DNA of 64,000 bases. It comes from SHWC01 sp050173345. GTDB lineage: Bacteria > Pseudomonadota > Alphaproteobacteria > UBA828. The notes below the pieces were generated by a model, which was not told the origin of the DNA, ran no database searches, and saw only the letters and a list, made by a program, of their open reading frames with translations. Both the position numbers and the translations under genes were made by a program. The stretch is from assembly GCA_050173345.1 (NCBI GenBank), contig JBFXKW010000010.1:1-64000 (forward strand), written 5' to 3'. This document shows, piece by piece, positions 45,054-57,202 of this stretch; the stretch's first letter is position 1, and the number at the start of each line of letters is the position of its first letter.

Positions 45054-45144
45054 CGTCATCGCCCGGCTTGACCGGGCGATCCAGGAATCGTTCGAAACCA
45101 CTGTGCAGCCGCCCCTGGATGCCCCGCCTGCGCGGGGCATGACG
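45054..45144. repeat. REP-like inverted repeat, family A, copy 3
   Basis: Starts CGTCATCGCCCGGCTTGACC and ends GCGGGGCATGACG, the same design as 3219-3295, between convergent DUF1178 and ubiG genes. Confidence 0.8.
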
Positions 45145-45191
45145 AAGAAGGGATGCGGCCATGCCGAGGAATTGGTCCGCCGAGTCCCCCA

Positions 45192-45965
45192 TCAAGCCGG
45201 CTTGGTCGCGTAGGCCATGTAGTTGACCGCGAGGTTGCGGCTCAGCGCGAACGTGCCGCGCCGCGCGTCGTAGCTGACGCCGTCCAGCGCCTCGACGCGG
45301 ACGCCCGCGCGTTCCAGCATGTGGACCAACTCAGAAGGGCGCACGAACTTCGACCAGCGGTGGGTGCCGCGCGGCAGCAGCCCGAGCACGTATTCGGCAG
45401 CGACGATGCCGAGGGCGAAGGATTGCGGCGTCCGGTTGAGGGTGGCGAGGAAGAGCGCGCCGCCCGGCTTGAGCAGCCGCGCGCAGGCGTCGAGGAAGCC
45501 CGCCAGGTCGGCGACGTGCTCGACCACTTCGAGCGCCAGCACGACGTCGAACGCCTCGCCGCGCGCCGCCAGCGCCTCGGCCGGCTCGTGCCGGTAGTCG
45601 ATGGCGAGGCCGGATTGCGCGGCGTGCAGCTTCGCCACCTCGATGTTCTTGGCGGCGGCGTCGATCGCGGTGACGCTGGCGCCGAGCCGGGTCATGGGCT
45701 CGGCGATCAGCCCGCCGCCGCAGCCGATGTCGAGCAGACTCAGGCCGCCAAGCGGCTTCGGGGCCTTGGGGTCGCGCCCGAGCCGGGCCGTCACCCTGTC
45801 GCGGACATAGGCGATCCTGACCGGGTTCAATCGGTGCAGCGGGCGGAAGGCACCCTCGGCATCCCACCAGCGTTCGGCGAGCGCCTCGAAGCGCGCGACC
45901 TCGGCCGGATCGACGCTCGATGCAGCGCCGTCCTGCCCCGGCGTTTCGCGTGCGGTCTCGATCAT
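45192..45965 (-). CDS. ubiG: Ubiquinone biosynthesis O-methyltransferase
   Basis: 257 residues. Carries out both O-methylations in ubiquinone synthesis. FEALAERWWDAEGAFRPLHR and NPVRIAYVRDR are the typical start; LLDIGCGGGLIAEP is the SAM loop; EVVEHVADLAGFL and FLATLNRTPQSFALGIV follow. Divergent from lysC, an arrangement common in alphaproteobacteria. Confidence 0.97.
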   Translation of the reverse strand: MIETARETPGQDGAASSVDPAEVARFEALAERWWDAEGAFRPLHRLNPVRIAYVRDRVTARLGRDPKAPKPLGGLSLLDIGCGGGLIAEPMTRLGASVTAIDAAAKNIEVAKLHAAQSGLAIDYRHEPAEALAARGEAFDVVLALEVVEHVADLAGFLDACARLLKPGGALFLATLNRTPQSFALGIVAAEYVLGLLPRGTHRWSKFVRPSELVHMLERAGVRVEALDGVSYDARRGTFALSRNLAVNYMAYATKPA

Positions 45966-46100
45966 CCTCGGATGCTACCTCGCTGGGCCGGCGGCGCTTG
46001 CCTCGAATCAGCGAAATCAGTATGTAGGGGCGCCCCTGCGCCCGGCAATCGTGCCGAGATGCCGGCTTCGAGGCGCCGGCGGCAGGTTCAGGTCGAGCTC

Positions 46101-47321
46101 ATGGCCCTCATCGTCCAGAAATACGGCGGCACGTCGGTGGCCGACGTGGCGCGCATTCGCAATGTCGCGGGCCGCGTCAAGGCGGCGGCCGACGCGGGCG
46201 ACCAAGTTGCCGTGGTGGTCTCAGCGATGGCGGGCGTCACCGACCAGCTCGTCAAATGGGTGCGCGAGGTCTCGCCGCACTACGACCCGGCGGAATACGA
46301 CACGGTGGTCGCGACCGGCGAGCAGGTCACGGTCGGCCTGCTCGCGCTCGCGCTCAACGAGCTCGGCCTCGAGGCGCGCTCGTTCCTCGGCTGGCAGGTG
46401 CCGGTGCGCACCGACGACGCGCACGGCAAGGCGCGCATCGAAAACGTCGAGGCTGACGAGCTGAGGCGGCTGATGGCGCGCGGCGTGATCCCGGTGGTCG
46501 CCGGCTTTCAGGGCATCGGCCACGACGGGCGGGTCACCACGCTCGGCCGCGGCGGCTCCGATACCTCGGCGGTCGCGCTCGCCGCCGCGCTCAAGGCCGA
46601 TCGCTGCGACATCTATACCGACGTCGACGGCGTCTATACCAGCGACCCGCGCATCGTTGCGAAGGCAAGGAAGCTCGCTAAGATCACCTATGAAGAGATG
46701 CTCGAGATGGCGTCGCAGGGCGCGAAGGTCTTGCAGACGCGCTCGGTCGAGCTTGGCATGAAGCACCGCGTGCCGGTCCAGGTGCTGTCGAGCTTCAACA
46801 GCGCGCCGGGAACCCTCGTTGTCGATGAGGACGTGATCGTGGAACAGGAGCTGGTAAGCGGCATCGCCTACAATCGCGACGAGGCCAAGGTGACGCTGAT
46901 CAGCGTGCCCGACCGGCCGGGCGTCGCGGCGAGCGTGTTCGGGCCGCTCGCCGAGAGCAACGTCAACGTCGACATGATCGTCCAGAACATCTCGCAGGAC
47001 GGCAAGCTGACAGACCTGACCTTCACGGTCGCGCGCTCCGACCTGCAGCGCACGATCATGACGCTGGAGCAGGCCAAGAACGCGCTCAAGTTCGAGCGCA
47101 TCTCGTCCGATTCCAATGTCGCCAAGATTTCGGTCATCGGCGTCGGCATGCGCAGCCACGCCGGCGTCGCCAACACCATGTTCAAGGCGTTGGCCGAGAA
47201 GGGCATCAACATCCTCGTGATCTCGACCTCGGAGATCAAGATCAGCGTCCTGATCGCCGAGGAATACACCGAGCTCGCGGTCCGCGCGCTCCATTCGGCC
47301 TATGGCCTCGACGGCGATTGA
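46101..47321 (+). CDS. lysC: Aspartate kinase
   Basis: First step of the lysine, threonine and methionine pathways. 406 residues, monofunctional class. MALIVQKYGGTSVADVARI is the kinase start, VATGEQVTVGLLAL and GRGGSDTSAVALAAAL the substrate and ATP sites. Two ACT domains close the protein (AAS VFGPLAESNVNVDMIVQN and FKALAEKGINILVISTSEIK) and should give feedback control by lysine and threonine. Start at 46101. The last 20 bases overlap the next gene. Confidence 0.97.
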   Translation: MALIVQKYGGTSVADVARIRNVAGRVKAAADAGDQVAVVVSAMAGVTDQLVKWVREVSPHYDPAEYDTVVATGEQVTVGLLALALNELGLEARSFLGWQVPVRTDDAHGKARIENVEADELRRLMARGVIPVVAGFQGIGHDGRVTTLGRGGSDTSAVALAAALKADRCDIYTDVDGVYTSDPRIVAKARKLAKITYEEMLEMASQGAKVLQTRSVELGMKHRVPVQVLSSFNSAPGTLVVDEDVIVEQELVSGIAYNRDEAKVTLISVPDRPGVAASVFGPLAESNVNVDMIVQNISQDGKLTDLTFTVARSDLQRTIMTLEQAKNALKFERISSDSNVAKISVIGVGMRSHAGVANTMFKALAEKGINILVISTSEIKISVLIAEEYTELAVRALHSAYGLDGD

Positions 47322-48366
47322 GGCGTCCTCGCTCGACTGGGCGCAGAAGCGCCTGGACGAGCTGTGGGCGCGCGGCCGGCACTTCCTCGGCACGCGCTAT
47401 GCCATCCTGTGCGGCGCGATGTCGTGGGTCTCGGAGCGGCACCTGGTCGCGGCCATCTCGAACGCCGGCGGCTTCGGCGTGATCGCGACCGGCTCGATGA
47501 GCCCGGACCTCTTGCGTGCCGAGATCAAGGCGACCTTCGCGCTCACCGACAAGCCGTTCGGCGTCAACGTCATCGTCATGCATCCCGAGCTGGATGCGCT
47601 GATCGGCGTCTGCATCGAGGAAGGCGTCGGCCATGTCGTGCTCGCCGGCGGCCTGCCGCCGCGCGGCGCGCTCGACCGGCTCAAGCAGGCCGGCGTCAAG
47701 GTGCTCGCCTTCGCGCCGACGCTCCCGGTCGCGCGCAAGCTGGCGCGCCAGGGCGTCGATGCCTTCATCATCGAGGGCATGGAGGCGGGCGGCCATATCG
47801 GCCCGGTCGCGACCGGGGTGCTTGCGCAGGAAATCCTGCCGCATCTGCGCGAGGTGCCGGTCTTCGTCGGGGGCGGCATCGGGCGCGGCGATGCGATCGC
47901 GCTCTATCTCGGCATGGGCGCGGCGGGCTGCCAGCTCGGCACGCGCTTCGTCTGCGCCACCGAATCGATCGCGCATCCGCGCTTCAAGCAGGCGATCATC
48001 CGTGCCAGCGCGCGCGACGCCCAGCCTTCGATCCAGCTCGATCCGGAGTTCCCGGTCATTCCGGTCCGCGCGCTCGCCAACCGGGCGACCGAGCGGTTCG
48101 TCGAGGCGCAGCGCGAGACCATCGCCCGCTACCGCGCCGGCGAGCTGAGCCAGAAGGAGGCCCAGCTCGCGATCGAGCATTTCTGGGCCGGCGCGCTGCG
48201 CCGCGCCGTGATCGAGGGCGACGTGGAGAACGGCTCGCTGATGGCGGGCCAGAGCGTCGGCATGGTGACGGCCGAGCAGTCCACCCAGGCGATCATCGAC
48301 GAGCTGGTCGGGCAGGCGGTCAACGCCATCGCCGAGACCGCGATCGGGGCGGCGGGGCGCGCCTGA
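47302..48366 (+). CDS. Nitronate monooxygenase-family flavin enzyme
   Basis: 354-residue FMN-dependent TIM-barrel protein. ILCGAMSWVSERHLVAAISN, GVIATGSMSPDLLRAEI, GMEAGGHIGP and FVGGGIGRGDAIALYLGMGA match the nitronate monooxygenase / enoyl-ACP reductase II-like family. The His in AGGHIG is the usual active base. It may oxidise nitronates or serve another redox job. Overlaps the end of lysC; in many alphaproteobacteria ptsP occupies this position instead. Confidence 0.88.
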   Translation: MASTAIEASSLDWAQKRLDELWARGRHFLGTRYAILCGAMSWVSERHLVAAISNAGGFGVIATGSMSPDLLRAEIKATFALTDKPFGVNVIVMHPELDALIGVCIEEGVGHVVLAGGLPPRGALDRLKQAGVKVLAFAPTLPVARKLARQGVDAFIIEGMEAGGHIGPVATGVLAQEILPHLREVPVFVGGGIGRGDAIALYLGMGAAGCQLGTRFVCATESIAHPRFKQAIIRASARDAQPSIQLDPEFPVIPVRALANRATERFVEAQRETIARYRAGELSQKEAQLAIEHFWAGALRRAVIEGDVENGSLMAGQSVGMVTAEQSTQAIIDELVGQAVNAIAETAIGAAGRA

Positions 48367-48698
48367 CGGCCGCGTGCCGGGGCGGGAAGTCGCAGGAACA
48401 ACGCGGCATACTGGTGCGCCGATGCTTGCGTCGGGCCAGTATCTACGCCTTCGGGAAGATATAGAATTGCAACCGCAATGGCACAGTGTTATCGTCGACA
48501 CGAAAAATTTACGTTATGTCAATAATGTAGACGGTGTTCGCCGGCCTTTGGGGCGGACACGGACGATGCCAGGACGGCTCGCCGCGCATCGGTTTCCGCG
48601 CCGGGCAGAGCTCCCCGCCGTCGATGCGTGATCGGACCGTCTACCGATCGTCCGCCTGGTGGTATAGCAACCCCGTCAACAGTGTTGGGGCTAAGCCA
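48367..48698. other. Gap before the RodZ-like gene
   Basis: No convincing gene. A locally AT-rich stretch (48455-48535) holds a possible promoter: TTGCAA (48467-48472), 16-base spacer, TTATCG (48489-48494). The remainder (48540-48690) shows nothing I recognise. Confidence 0.4.
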
Positions 48699-50111
48699 AT
48701 GGCTGAACGGCACAAGAAACTCCTGCTCGACCCGGATGCTCCGGAAGCAGGTTCGCCGGTCCTTCGCGAGGTTGCCGGCGCCGGCCATATCCCCGACGTC
48801 AGCTTGACGTTGCGCCTGGCGCGCGAACGCGCCGGCTACGAGGTCAAGGACGTCGCCCAGGTGCTGCGCATCCGCGCGGCCCATCTGGAGGCGATCGAAT
48901 CGGGCCGCTTCAAGGACCTGCCAGGACCGACCTACGTCACCGGCTTTTTGCGCAGCTATGCGGATTTCCTCGGTATCGACCGCGACCAGATCGTCAACCG
49001 CTACCGCGAGGAGATCGGCGCCGCCGGGCGCCAGAAGCTGAGCTTCCCGGTGCCGAGCTATGAAGGGCGCATGCCGCGCCCCTGGCTCATCCTGGTGGCG
49101 CTGATCCTGGTCGGGCTCGCCTATGGCGGCTGGCACTATTACAGCACGCGCGACAGCGGGCAGCGCGAGGCGGTGGCCGAGCCGCCGGCCGAGGCGACCA
49201 TGCAGGCGGCGGACGCCGCCGCCGACCAGCGCATCCCCGTCGCGGCGGAGCCATCCTCGGCGTCGCCGGAGCAGCCGGCGATCGCGGATGCCGGCGCGCC
49301 GTCCGAAGCGGCGGCCGATCCGGTTTCCGATGCGACCGCCGGTGCGCCGGACGACAGCGCGACGACCGCGGCCTCCGGCGGCGTGGGCGGCTCGCTGTTC
49401 GGCGGCACCGACACCGCTGCCACCACCGCGACCGCCACGGCCACCGACGCGGCCTCAACCGTCGCGGCCGGCAGCGATGCCGCAACCGCCGCGAGCGAGC
49501 CGTCCGTGACCACCGATACGTTGCCGCCGCCGGCGACCGCAGACGGCGCCGCCACCGCCACGAACGTCACCACCTCGGGCAACCTGTGGGACAATACCGG
49601 GGCAACGACGGCATCGAGCCCGGCGCAATCCGTCGCGCCCGGGATCGAGGGCGAGCAGGGCGCCGAGCTTGGCGCGGCGCTCGCCGAGGATGGCGACGAT
49701 TTCGGCGCCTCGAGCGTCGAGCCGGTGCGTCTGGGCGACGAAGCCGCGGTCGCCGCGCTCGACCAGGAGGGCGAGGCCGCGACCGCCGGGGCGCCGGCGC
49801 AGACCGCCGTCGCCCCGCTCGCCACGGCGAGCGCCGATTCCCGCGTCGTGATCACCGCGCGCGCCGATAGCTGGGTCCAGATCCAGGGGCCGGGCAACGA
49901 GCTGGTGATGACCCGCATCCTGCGGCCCGGCGAGAGCTACGCGGTGCCGGAGCGGCCGGGCCTCACCATGGTGACCGGCAATGCGGGCGGCCTCGAGGTC
50001 GCGGTCGACGGCCAGCCGGTCGGCTCGCTAGGCGCGATGGGCGTGGTCAAGCGCGGCATCGCGCTCGACCCCGACAGCCTGCGCGCCACCTATGGCGGCG
50101 CCGGCCAGTAG
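48699..50111 (+). CDS. RodZ-like helix-turn-helix membrane protein
   Basis: 470 residues. Cytoplasmic helix-turn-helix of RodZ type (LRLARERAGYEVKDVAQVLR and LEAIESGRFKDLPGPTYVTG), one membrane helix (LILVALILVGLAYGGWHYY, about residues 129-147), then a very long low-complexity periplasmic linker rich in Ala, Thr, Ser and Asp (about 155-370), and a C-terminal DUF4115 beta domain (VVITARADSWVQIQGPGNEL). RodZ links MreB to the cell-wall machinery and keeps rod shape. Start at 48699. ispG, its usual neighbour before hisS, is missing here. Confidence 0.9.
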   Translation: MAERHKKLLLDPDAPEAGSPVLREVAGAGHIPDVSLTLRLARERAGYEVKDVAQVLRIRAAHLEAIESGRFKDLPGPTYVTGFLRSYADFLGIDRDQIVNRYREEIGAAGRQKLSFPVPSYEGRMPRPWLILVALILVGLAYGGWHYYSTRDSGQREAVAEPPAEATMQAADAAADQRIPVAAEPSSASPEQPAIADAGAPSEAAADPVSDATAGAPDDSATTAASGGVGGSLFGGTDTAATTATATATDAASTVAAGSDAATAASEPSVTTDTLPPPATADGAATATNVTTSGNLWDNTGATTASSPAQSVAPGIEGEQGAELGAALAEDGDDFGASSVEPVRLGDEAAVAALDQEGEAATAGAPAQTAVAPLATASADSRVVITARADSWVQIQGPGNELVMTRILRPGESYAVPERPGLTMVTGNAGGLEVAVDGQPVGSLGAMGVVKRGIALDPDSLRATYGGAGQ

Positions 50112-50214
50112 CGGCGGCGGGCGGCCGGTTGCGCCGCGCCTCGATTTGAGGCACTAAACCGCGCACCACAGGGCGGCGCCATCGCGCGCCGTTCCGCCTC
50201 CCGTCTCGGAGACC

Positions 50215-51458
50215 ATGGTGTCCAAACTGCAGCCCGTGCGCGGCACGCGCGATCTCATGCCCGACGATTGCCGGCGGCATCGCCACGTCGCGGAAACCGC
50301 GCGGGCGATCGCCGAGCGCTATGGCTATGGCGAGATCGAGACGCCGATCTTCGAGTTCACCGAGGTATTCAAGCGCACCCTCGGCGAGACCTCGGATATC
50401 GTCACCAAGGAGATGTACACCTTCCCCGACCGCGGCGGCGAGCTCTTGACGCTTCGGCCCGAGAACACGGCCGGCGTCGCGCGCGCCTTCATCTCGGGCG
50501 GGCTCGGCCAGCTCCTGCCGCTCAAGTTCTTCTATGCCGGGCCGATGTTCCGCCATGAGCGGCCGCAGAAGGGCAGGCTGCGCCAGTTCCACCAGATCGG
50601 CGTCGAGCTGATGGGGGTCGCGGAGCCGCTCGGCGACGTCGAGGTGATCGGCCTCGGCGCGCATGTCCTCGAGGCGCTCGGCGTGCTCGAACACACCACG
50701 CTCGAGCTCAACACCTTGGGCGACACCGAAAGCCGGCAGGCCTATCGCACCGCGCTCTACGACTATCTGAGCGCGCGGCGCGGCCAGCTCTCGGAAGACA
50801 GCCGCGACCGGCTCGAACGCAACCCCTTGCGCATCCTCGATTCGAAGGACGAGGGCGACCGCCGCCTGATCGAGAACGCGCCGCGCAACGACGCCTATCT
50901 CAACGCCGCGTCGAGCGCCTTCTTCAAGGAGGTCAAGGACGGGCTCGACGCCATCGGCGTGCGCTATGTCGTCAACCCGTTCCTGGTACGCGGGCTCGAC
51001 TACTACTGCCACTCGGCCTTCGAGTTCACCACCGCGGCGCTCGGCGCGCAGGGCACGGTGCTGGCGGGCGGCCGCTATGACGGCCTGATCGAGACCATGG
51101 GCGGCCCGCCGACCCCGGGCGTCGGCTGGGCGGCCGGCATCGAGCGTCTCGCCATGCTGGTGGCCGAGCCGCCGCCGCCGCCGCGCCCGGTCGCGCTGGT
51201 GCCGGTCGGGCCTGCGGGCGAGGCCGCCGCGCTCGAACTCGCCAACCAGCTTCGCCGTCACGGCGTGACCGTTGAACTCGGCTATCGCGGCAATATGTCC
51301 AAGCGCATGAAGCACGCGAACAAGGTCAAGGCGCGATACGCGCTCCTGATCGGCGACGACGAGCTCGCCAAGGGCGTCGTCACGCTGCGCGACCTCGACA
51401 GCGGCGCGCAGGAGACGGTCGCGCGCGCCGCCCTGGCCGAGCGGCTGACCGCCGCGCC

Positions 51459-51462
<4 letters not shown>
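50215..51462 (+). CDS. hisS: Histidine-tRNA ligase
   Basis: 415-residue class II synthetase that charges tRNA-His. PVRGTRDLMPDDCRRHRHV at the start; motif 2 with FRHERPQKGRLRQFHQIGVE; RGLDYYCHSAFEFTT is the histidine A signature; GGRYDGLIETMGGPPTPGVG is motif 3 region. A C-terminal anticodon domain (about 325-415) is complete. Its stop overlaps the GTG start of prfA. Confidence 0.98.
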
Positions 51463-52534
<1,072 letters not shown>

Positions 52535-52538
<4 letters not shown>

Positions 52539-53395
52539 GCGTGACCGCGCTCACCATCGAGGATGCGCTGCGCGATGCGGCGCGCCGCTTCGCGGCCGCC
52601 GGCATCGAGACGCCGCGCGGCGAGGCGCGGCTGCTGCTTCTCCATGTGCTGGGCTGCTCGCGCGAGACGTTGCTGAGCCGTTCGGATCGCGCGCTGGAGC
52701 GGGAGGCCGCCCGGCGCTTCGAGGCGCTGGTCGCGCGCCGCGCGCGGCGCGAGCCCTTGGCCTATCTCACGGGCGTGCGCGAGTTCTGGAGCCTGAGCTT
52801 CGAGGTTTCGCCGGCCACGCTGATCCCGCGCCCCGACAGCGAGACGCTGATCGAGGCGGTGCTCGCTGCTCTCGACGATCGTGTGGCGCCCTTGCGCCTC
52901 CTCGATTTCGGCACCGGCACGGGTTGCCTGCTGCTTGCGCTGCTGAGCGAATTGCCGCGCGGGTTCGGCATCGGCGTCGACGCGAGCGAGGCGGCGCTGG
53001 CGGTTGCCCGGCGCAACGCGGCGCGCCACGGTCTCGGTGGGCGGTCGGCGTTCGTCGGCGGCTCGTGGGGGGCGGCATTGGAAGGCGTGTTCGACGTGAT
53101 CGTCGCGAATCCGCCCTATGTCGCGGCGGGCGAGGCGGGCGCGATGCAGCCGGAGGTAGCCGGCTTCGAGCCGCCACACGCGCTGTTTGCGGGGCGCGAC
53201 GGCCTTGCCGCCTACCGGGCCTTGGCGCCCGACCTGGCGCGGCTGCTCGCGCCGGGTGGCGTCGCCGCGCTGGAGCTGGGCGTCGGCCAGGCCGATGCGG
53301 TGGCGCGGATCATGGAAGCGGCGGGCCTCACCGAGACCGGAAGGCGGCGCGACCTCGCGGGAATCGAGCGCTGCGCGCTGTTCGGCCGCCGCTAA
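52535..53395 (+). CDS. prmC: Release-factor glutamine methyltransferase PrmC
   Basis: 286 residues. Methylates the Gln of the GGQ motif in release factors. SAM loop LLDFGTGTGCLLLALL and the catalytic NPPY in VIVANPPYVAAGE are intact; PLAYLTGVREFWSLSF and LIPRPDSETLIEAVL are family signatures. Coupled to prfA (ATGA overlap). Its stop codon lies in a near-consensus CtrA site. Confidence 0.97.
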
Positions 53396-53407
53396 CCGGC
53401 TGTTAAC
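53392..53407 (+). promoter_or_regulatory. Near-consensus CtrA-type site
   Basis: CTAA, 7 bases, TTAAC: one mismatch to TTAA-N7-TTAAC. It spans the prmC stop codon, 36 bases before the possible -35 of the DUF4167 gene. Confidence 0.35.
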
Positions 53408-53442
53408 CATAAGATGGCAGGCTGCATCCCGGAAAAAATCGG

Positions 53443-53470
53443 TTGCAATCAGGCGAATCCGGGTTACTTA
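53443..53470 (+). promoter_or_regulatory. Candidate promoter of the DUF4167 gene
   Basis: TTGCAA (53443-53448), 16-base spacer, TACTTA (53465-53470) in a stretch of lower G+C. This leaves a leader of about 150 bases before the ATG at 53628. Confidence 0.4.
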
Positions 53471-53627
53471 TTTTCATGGTAGCGATGAATACGGCCCGTC
53501 GGCTCTTTCTCATCGACTACCCTTTTCGACCAACGCCGCCCATCATTGCCGAACCAGTCGGGACAGGCGCACGCGTGTCCGGGTCGGCCGCGCAGGGTGA
53601 CGTTTGTGCGATGGACGAGAAAACAGC

Positions 53628-54011
53628 ATGAAGCAAATGCCGAATCAGAAACGCTCCCGGAACTTCCGCGGGAACGGGCGTCGCCCGAATTTCCAGCCGC
53701 GTAACTCGACCTTCGAGAGCAGCGGCCCCGAGGGCAAGATCCGGGGCTCGGCCCACCAGGTGATCGACAAGTACCAGGCGCTGGCGCGCGATGCGCTGGC
53801 GGCTGGCGACCGCATCGCGGCGGAGAACTACCTGCAGCACGCGGAGCACTACTACCGCGTGCTGGTCGCGAGCGGCATCGATCCCCGCCCGAACCGCGGG
53901 CCGGCCGAGCAGCCGCTGGATGGCGAAGACGCAGGCCAAGGCGAGGCCGGCGCCGCGAGCGCCACCCGCAATCAGCCGAGCCACGAGCCCGAGAGCCAGC
54001 CGGTCGGCTAA
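53628..54011 (+). CDS. DUF4167 protein
   Basis: 127 residues. Basic, probably disordered start (QKRSRNFRGNGRRPNFQPRN) then the conserved DUF4167 core: IRGSAHQVIDKYQALARDAL and GDRIAAENYLQHAEHYYRVL. Alphaproteobacteria-specific family next to prmC and clpB; the basic start suggests RNA or ribosome contact, but the role is unknown. The tail is acidic and low-complexity. A family B repeat follows 35 bases after the stop. Confidence 0.92.
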   Translation: MKQMPNQKRSRNFRGNGRRPNFQPRNSTFESSGPEGKIRGSAHQVIDKYQALARDALAAGDRIAAENYLQHAEHYYRVLVASGIDPRPNRGPAEQPLDGEDAGQGEAGAASATRNQPSHEPESQPVG

Positions 54012-54046
54012 CCCCGCCGGCTCCTGAAAGCTTTTCGCGAGACCGT

Positions 54047-54170
54047 AGAGCACGGTCCGATCAGGTTGCCCCAACCTGATCGGTGAATCGTGCTCTAACT
54101 TGCTGAGTAGAGCAGGATTCACGCTCGAGATGGAATCGCTTCGCGATTCCATCTCAAACGATCCTGCTCT
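54047..54170 (+). repeat. Two-hairpin repeat, family B, copy 2
   Basis: Same layout as 5794-5918. The left arm of the first hairpin is damaged (a few bases missing), the right arm (54071-54095) is intact. The second hairpin (about 54109-54170) is well kept, with a perfect inner stem GATGGAATCGC-TTC-GCGATTCCATC. Confidence 0.88.
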
Positions 54171-54198
54171 GGCGCCGCTTCGTTGCCGGCGCGGCTCC

Positions 54199-54226
54199 CT
54201 TGCGCGCGCGTGCCGGCTACCCATAT
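54199..54226 (+). promoter_or_regulatory. Sigma32-type (RpoH) promoter of clpB
   Basis: CTTGCG (54199-54204), 15-base spacer, CCCATAT (54220-54226). Fits alphaproteobacterial RpoH promoters (CTTG and CCCATnT boxes). Transcript would start near 54234. Confidence 0.6.
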
Positions 54227-54334
54227 ACGGCTCGTGACGCGCAATCTTCACGGCAGGCGCCCCTGCGCGTCACGGCGCGGCTGCGTGCGGCATGATGTCG
54301 GCGCGACCGGCTTGGCGGCCAAGGGAGCACTGAC

Positions 54335-56935
<2,601 letters not shown>

Positions 56936-56943
56936 TGTGTTAG

Positions 56944-57080
56944 TCCCGATGATGGAAAACGATCATCGGGACGCCCTCAGTCGCCGGGCGCGTGCGTCCG
57001 CACGCTTGGCTTTCGCCGCACAAGCGGCGCGGCGCGGTCGCGCCGTCCAAGCCTCGATGAGTCAAACTCATCGAGGCTTG
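56944..57080 (+). repeat. Structured repeat, family C, copy 3
   Basis: Starts 8 bases after the clpB stop. First stem TCCCGATGAT with ATCATCGGGA (56944-56961, one mismatch near the loop); inner stem CGTGCG/CGCACG, compensated against CATGC/GCATG in copy 2; final stem AAGCCTCGATGAG/CTCATCGAGGCTT ending near 57079. Confidence 0.92.
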
Positions 57081-57096
57081 GTATGAGACTCCGCGG

Positions 57097-57129
57097 GGCT
57101 CCATCCCGTAATCTGCCCGGGATGGGGCC
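57097..57129 (+). promoter_or_regulatory. 12-base-pair hairpin upstream of ftsH
   Basis: GGCTCCATCCCG, 9 loop bases, CGGGATGGGGCC (one G-T pair). About 70 bases before the ftsH start. Could end read-through from clpB or be part of the ftsH leader; there is no T run. Confidence 0.5.
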
Positions 57130-57202
57130 TCGTTCGGGCTAAGCTGCCATGAGCGTGGGCACCGACGGGTGGCGCGTCTCTCCGGCACGGGGGTAACCAG
57201 CC

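Larger units (their letters stand above)
54012..54334. other. Gap between the DUF4167 gene and clpB
   Basis: No gene seen. Holds the second family B repeat (54047-54170), a heat-shock-type promoter (54199-54226) and a leader of about 100 bases for clpB. Confidence 0.6.

Noticed and set aside
48374..48631. 85-codon frame in the gap before the RodZ-like gene
   Set aside because: GTG start without ribosome site, composition changes midway, no family recognised; a promoter-like region runs through it.
53443..53631. 62-codon frame with TTG start overlapping the DUF4167 start
   Set aside because: No ribosome site, starts at the -35 of the candidate promoter and has no known family; better explained as leader sequence.
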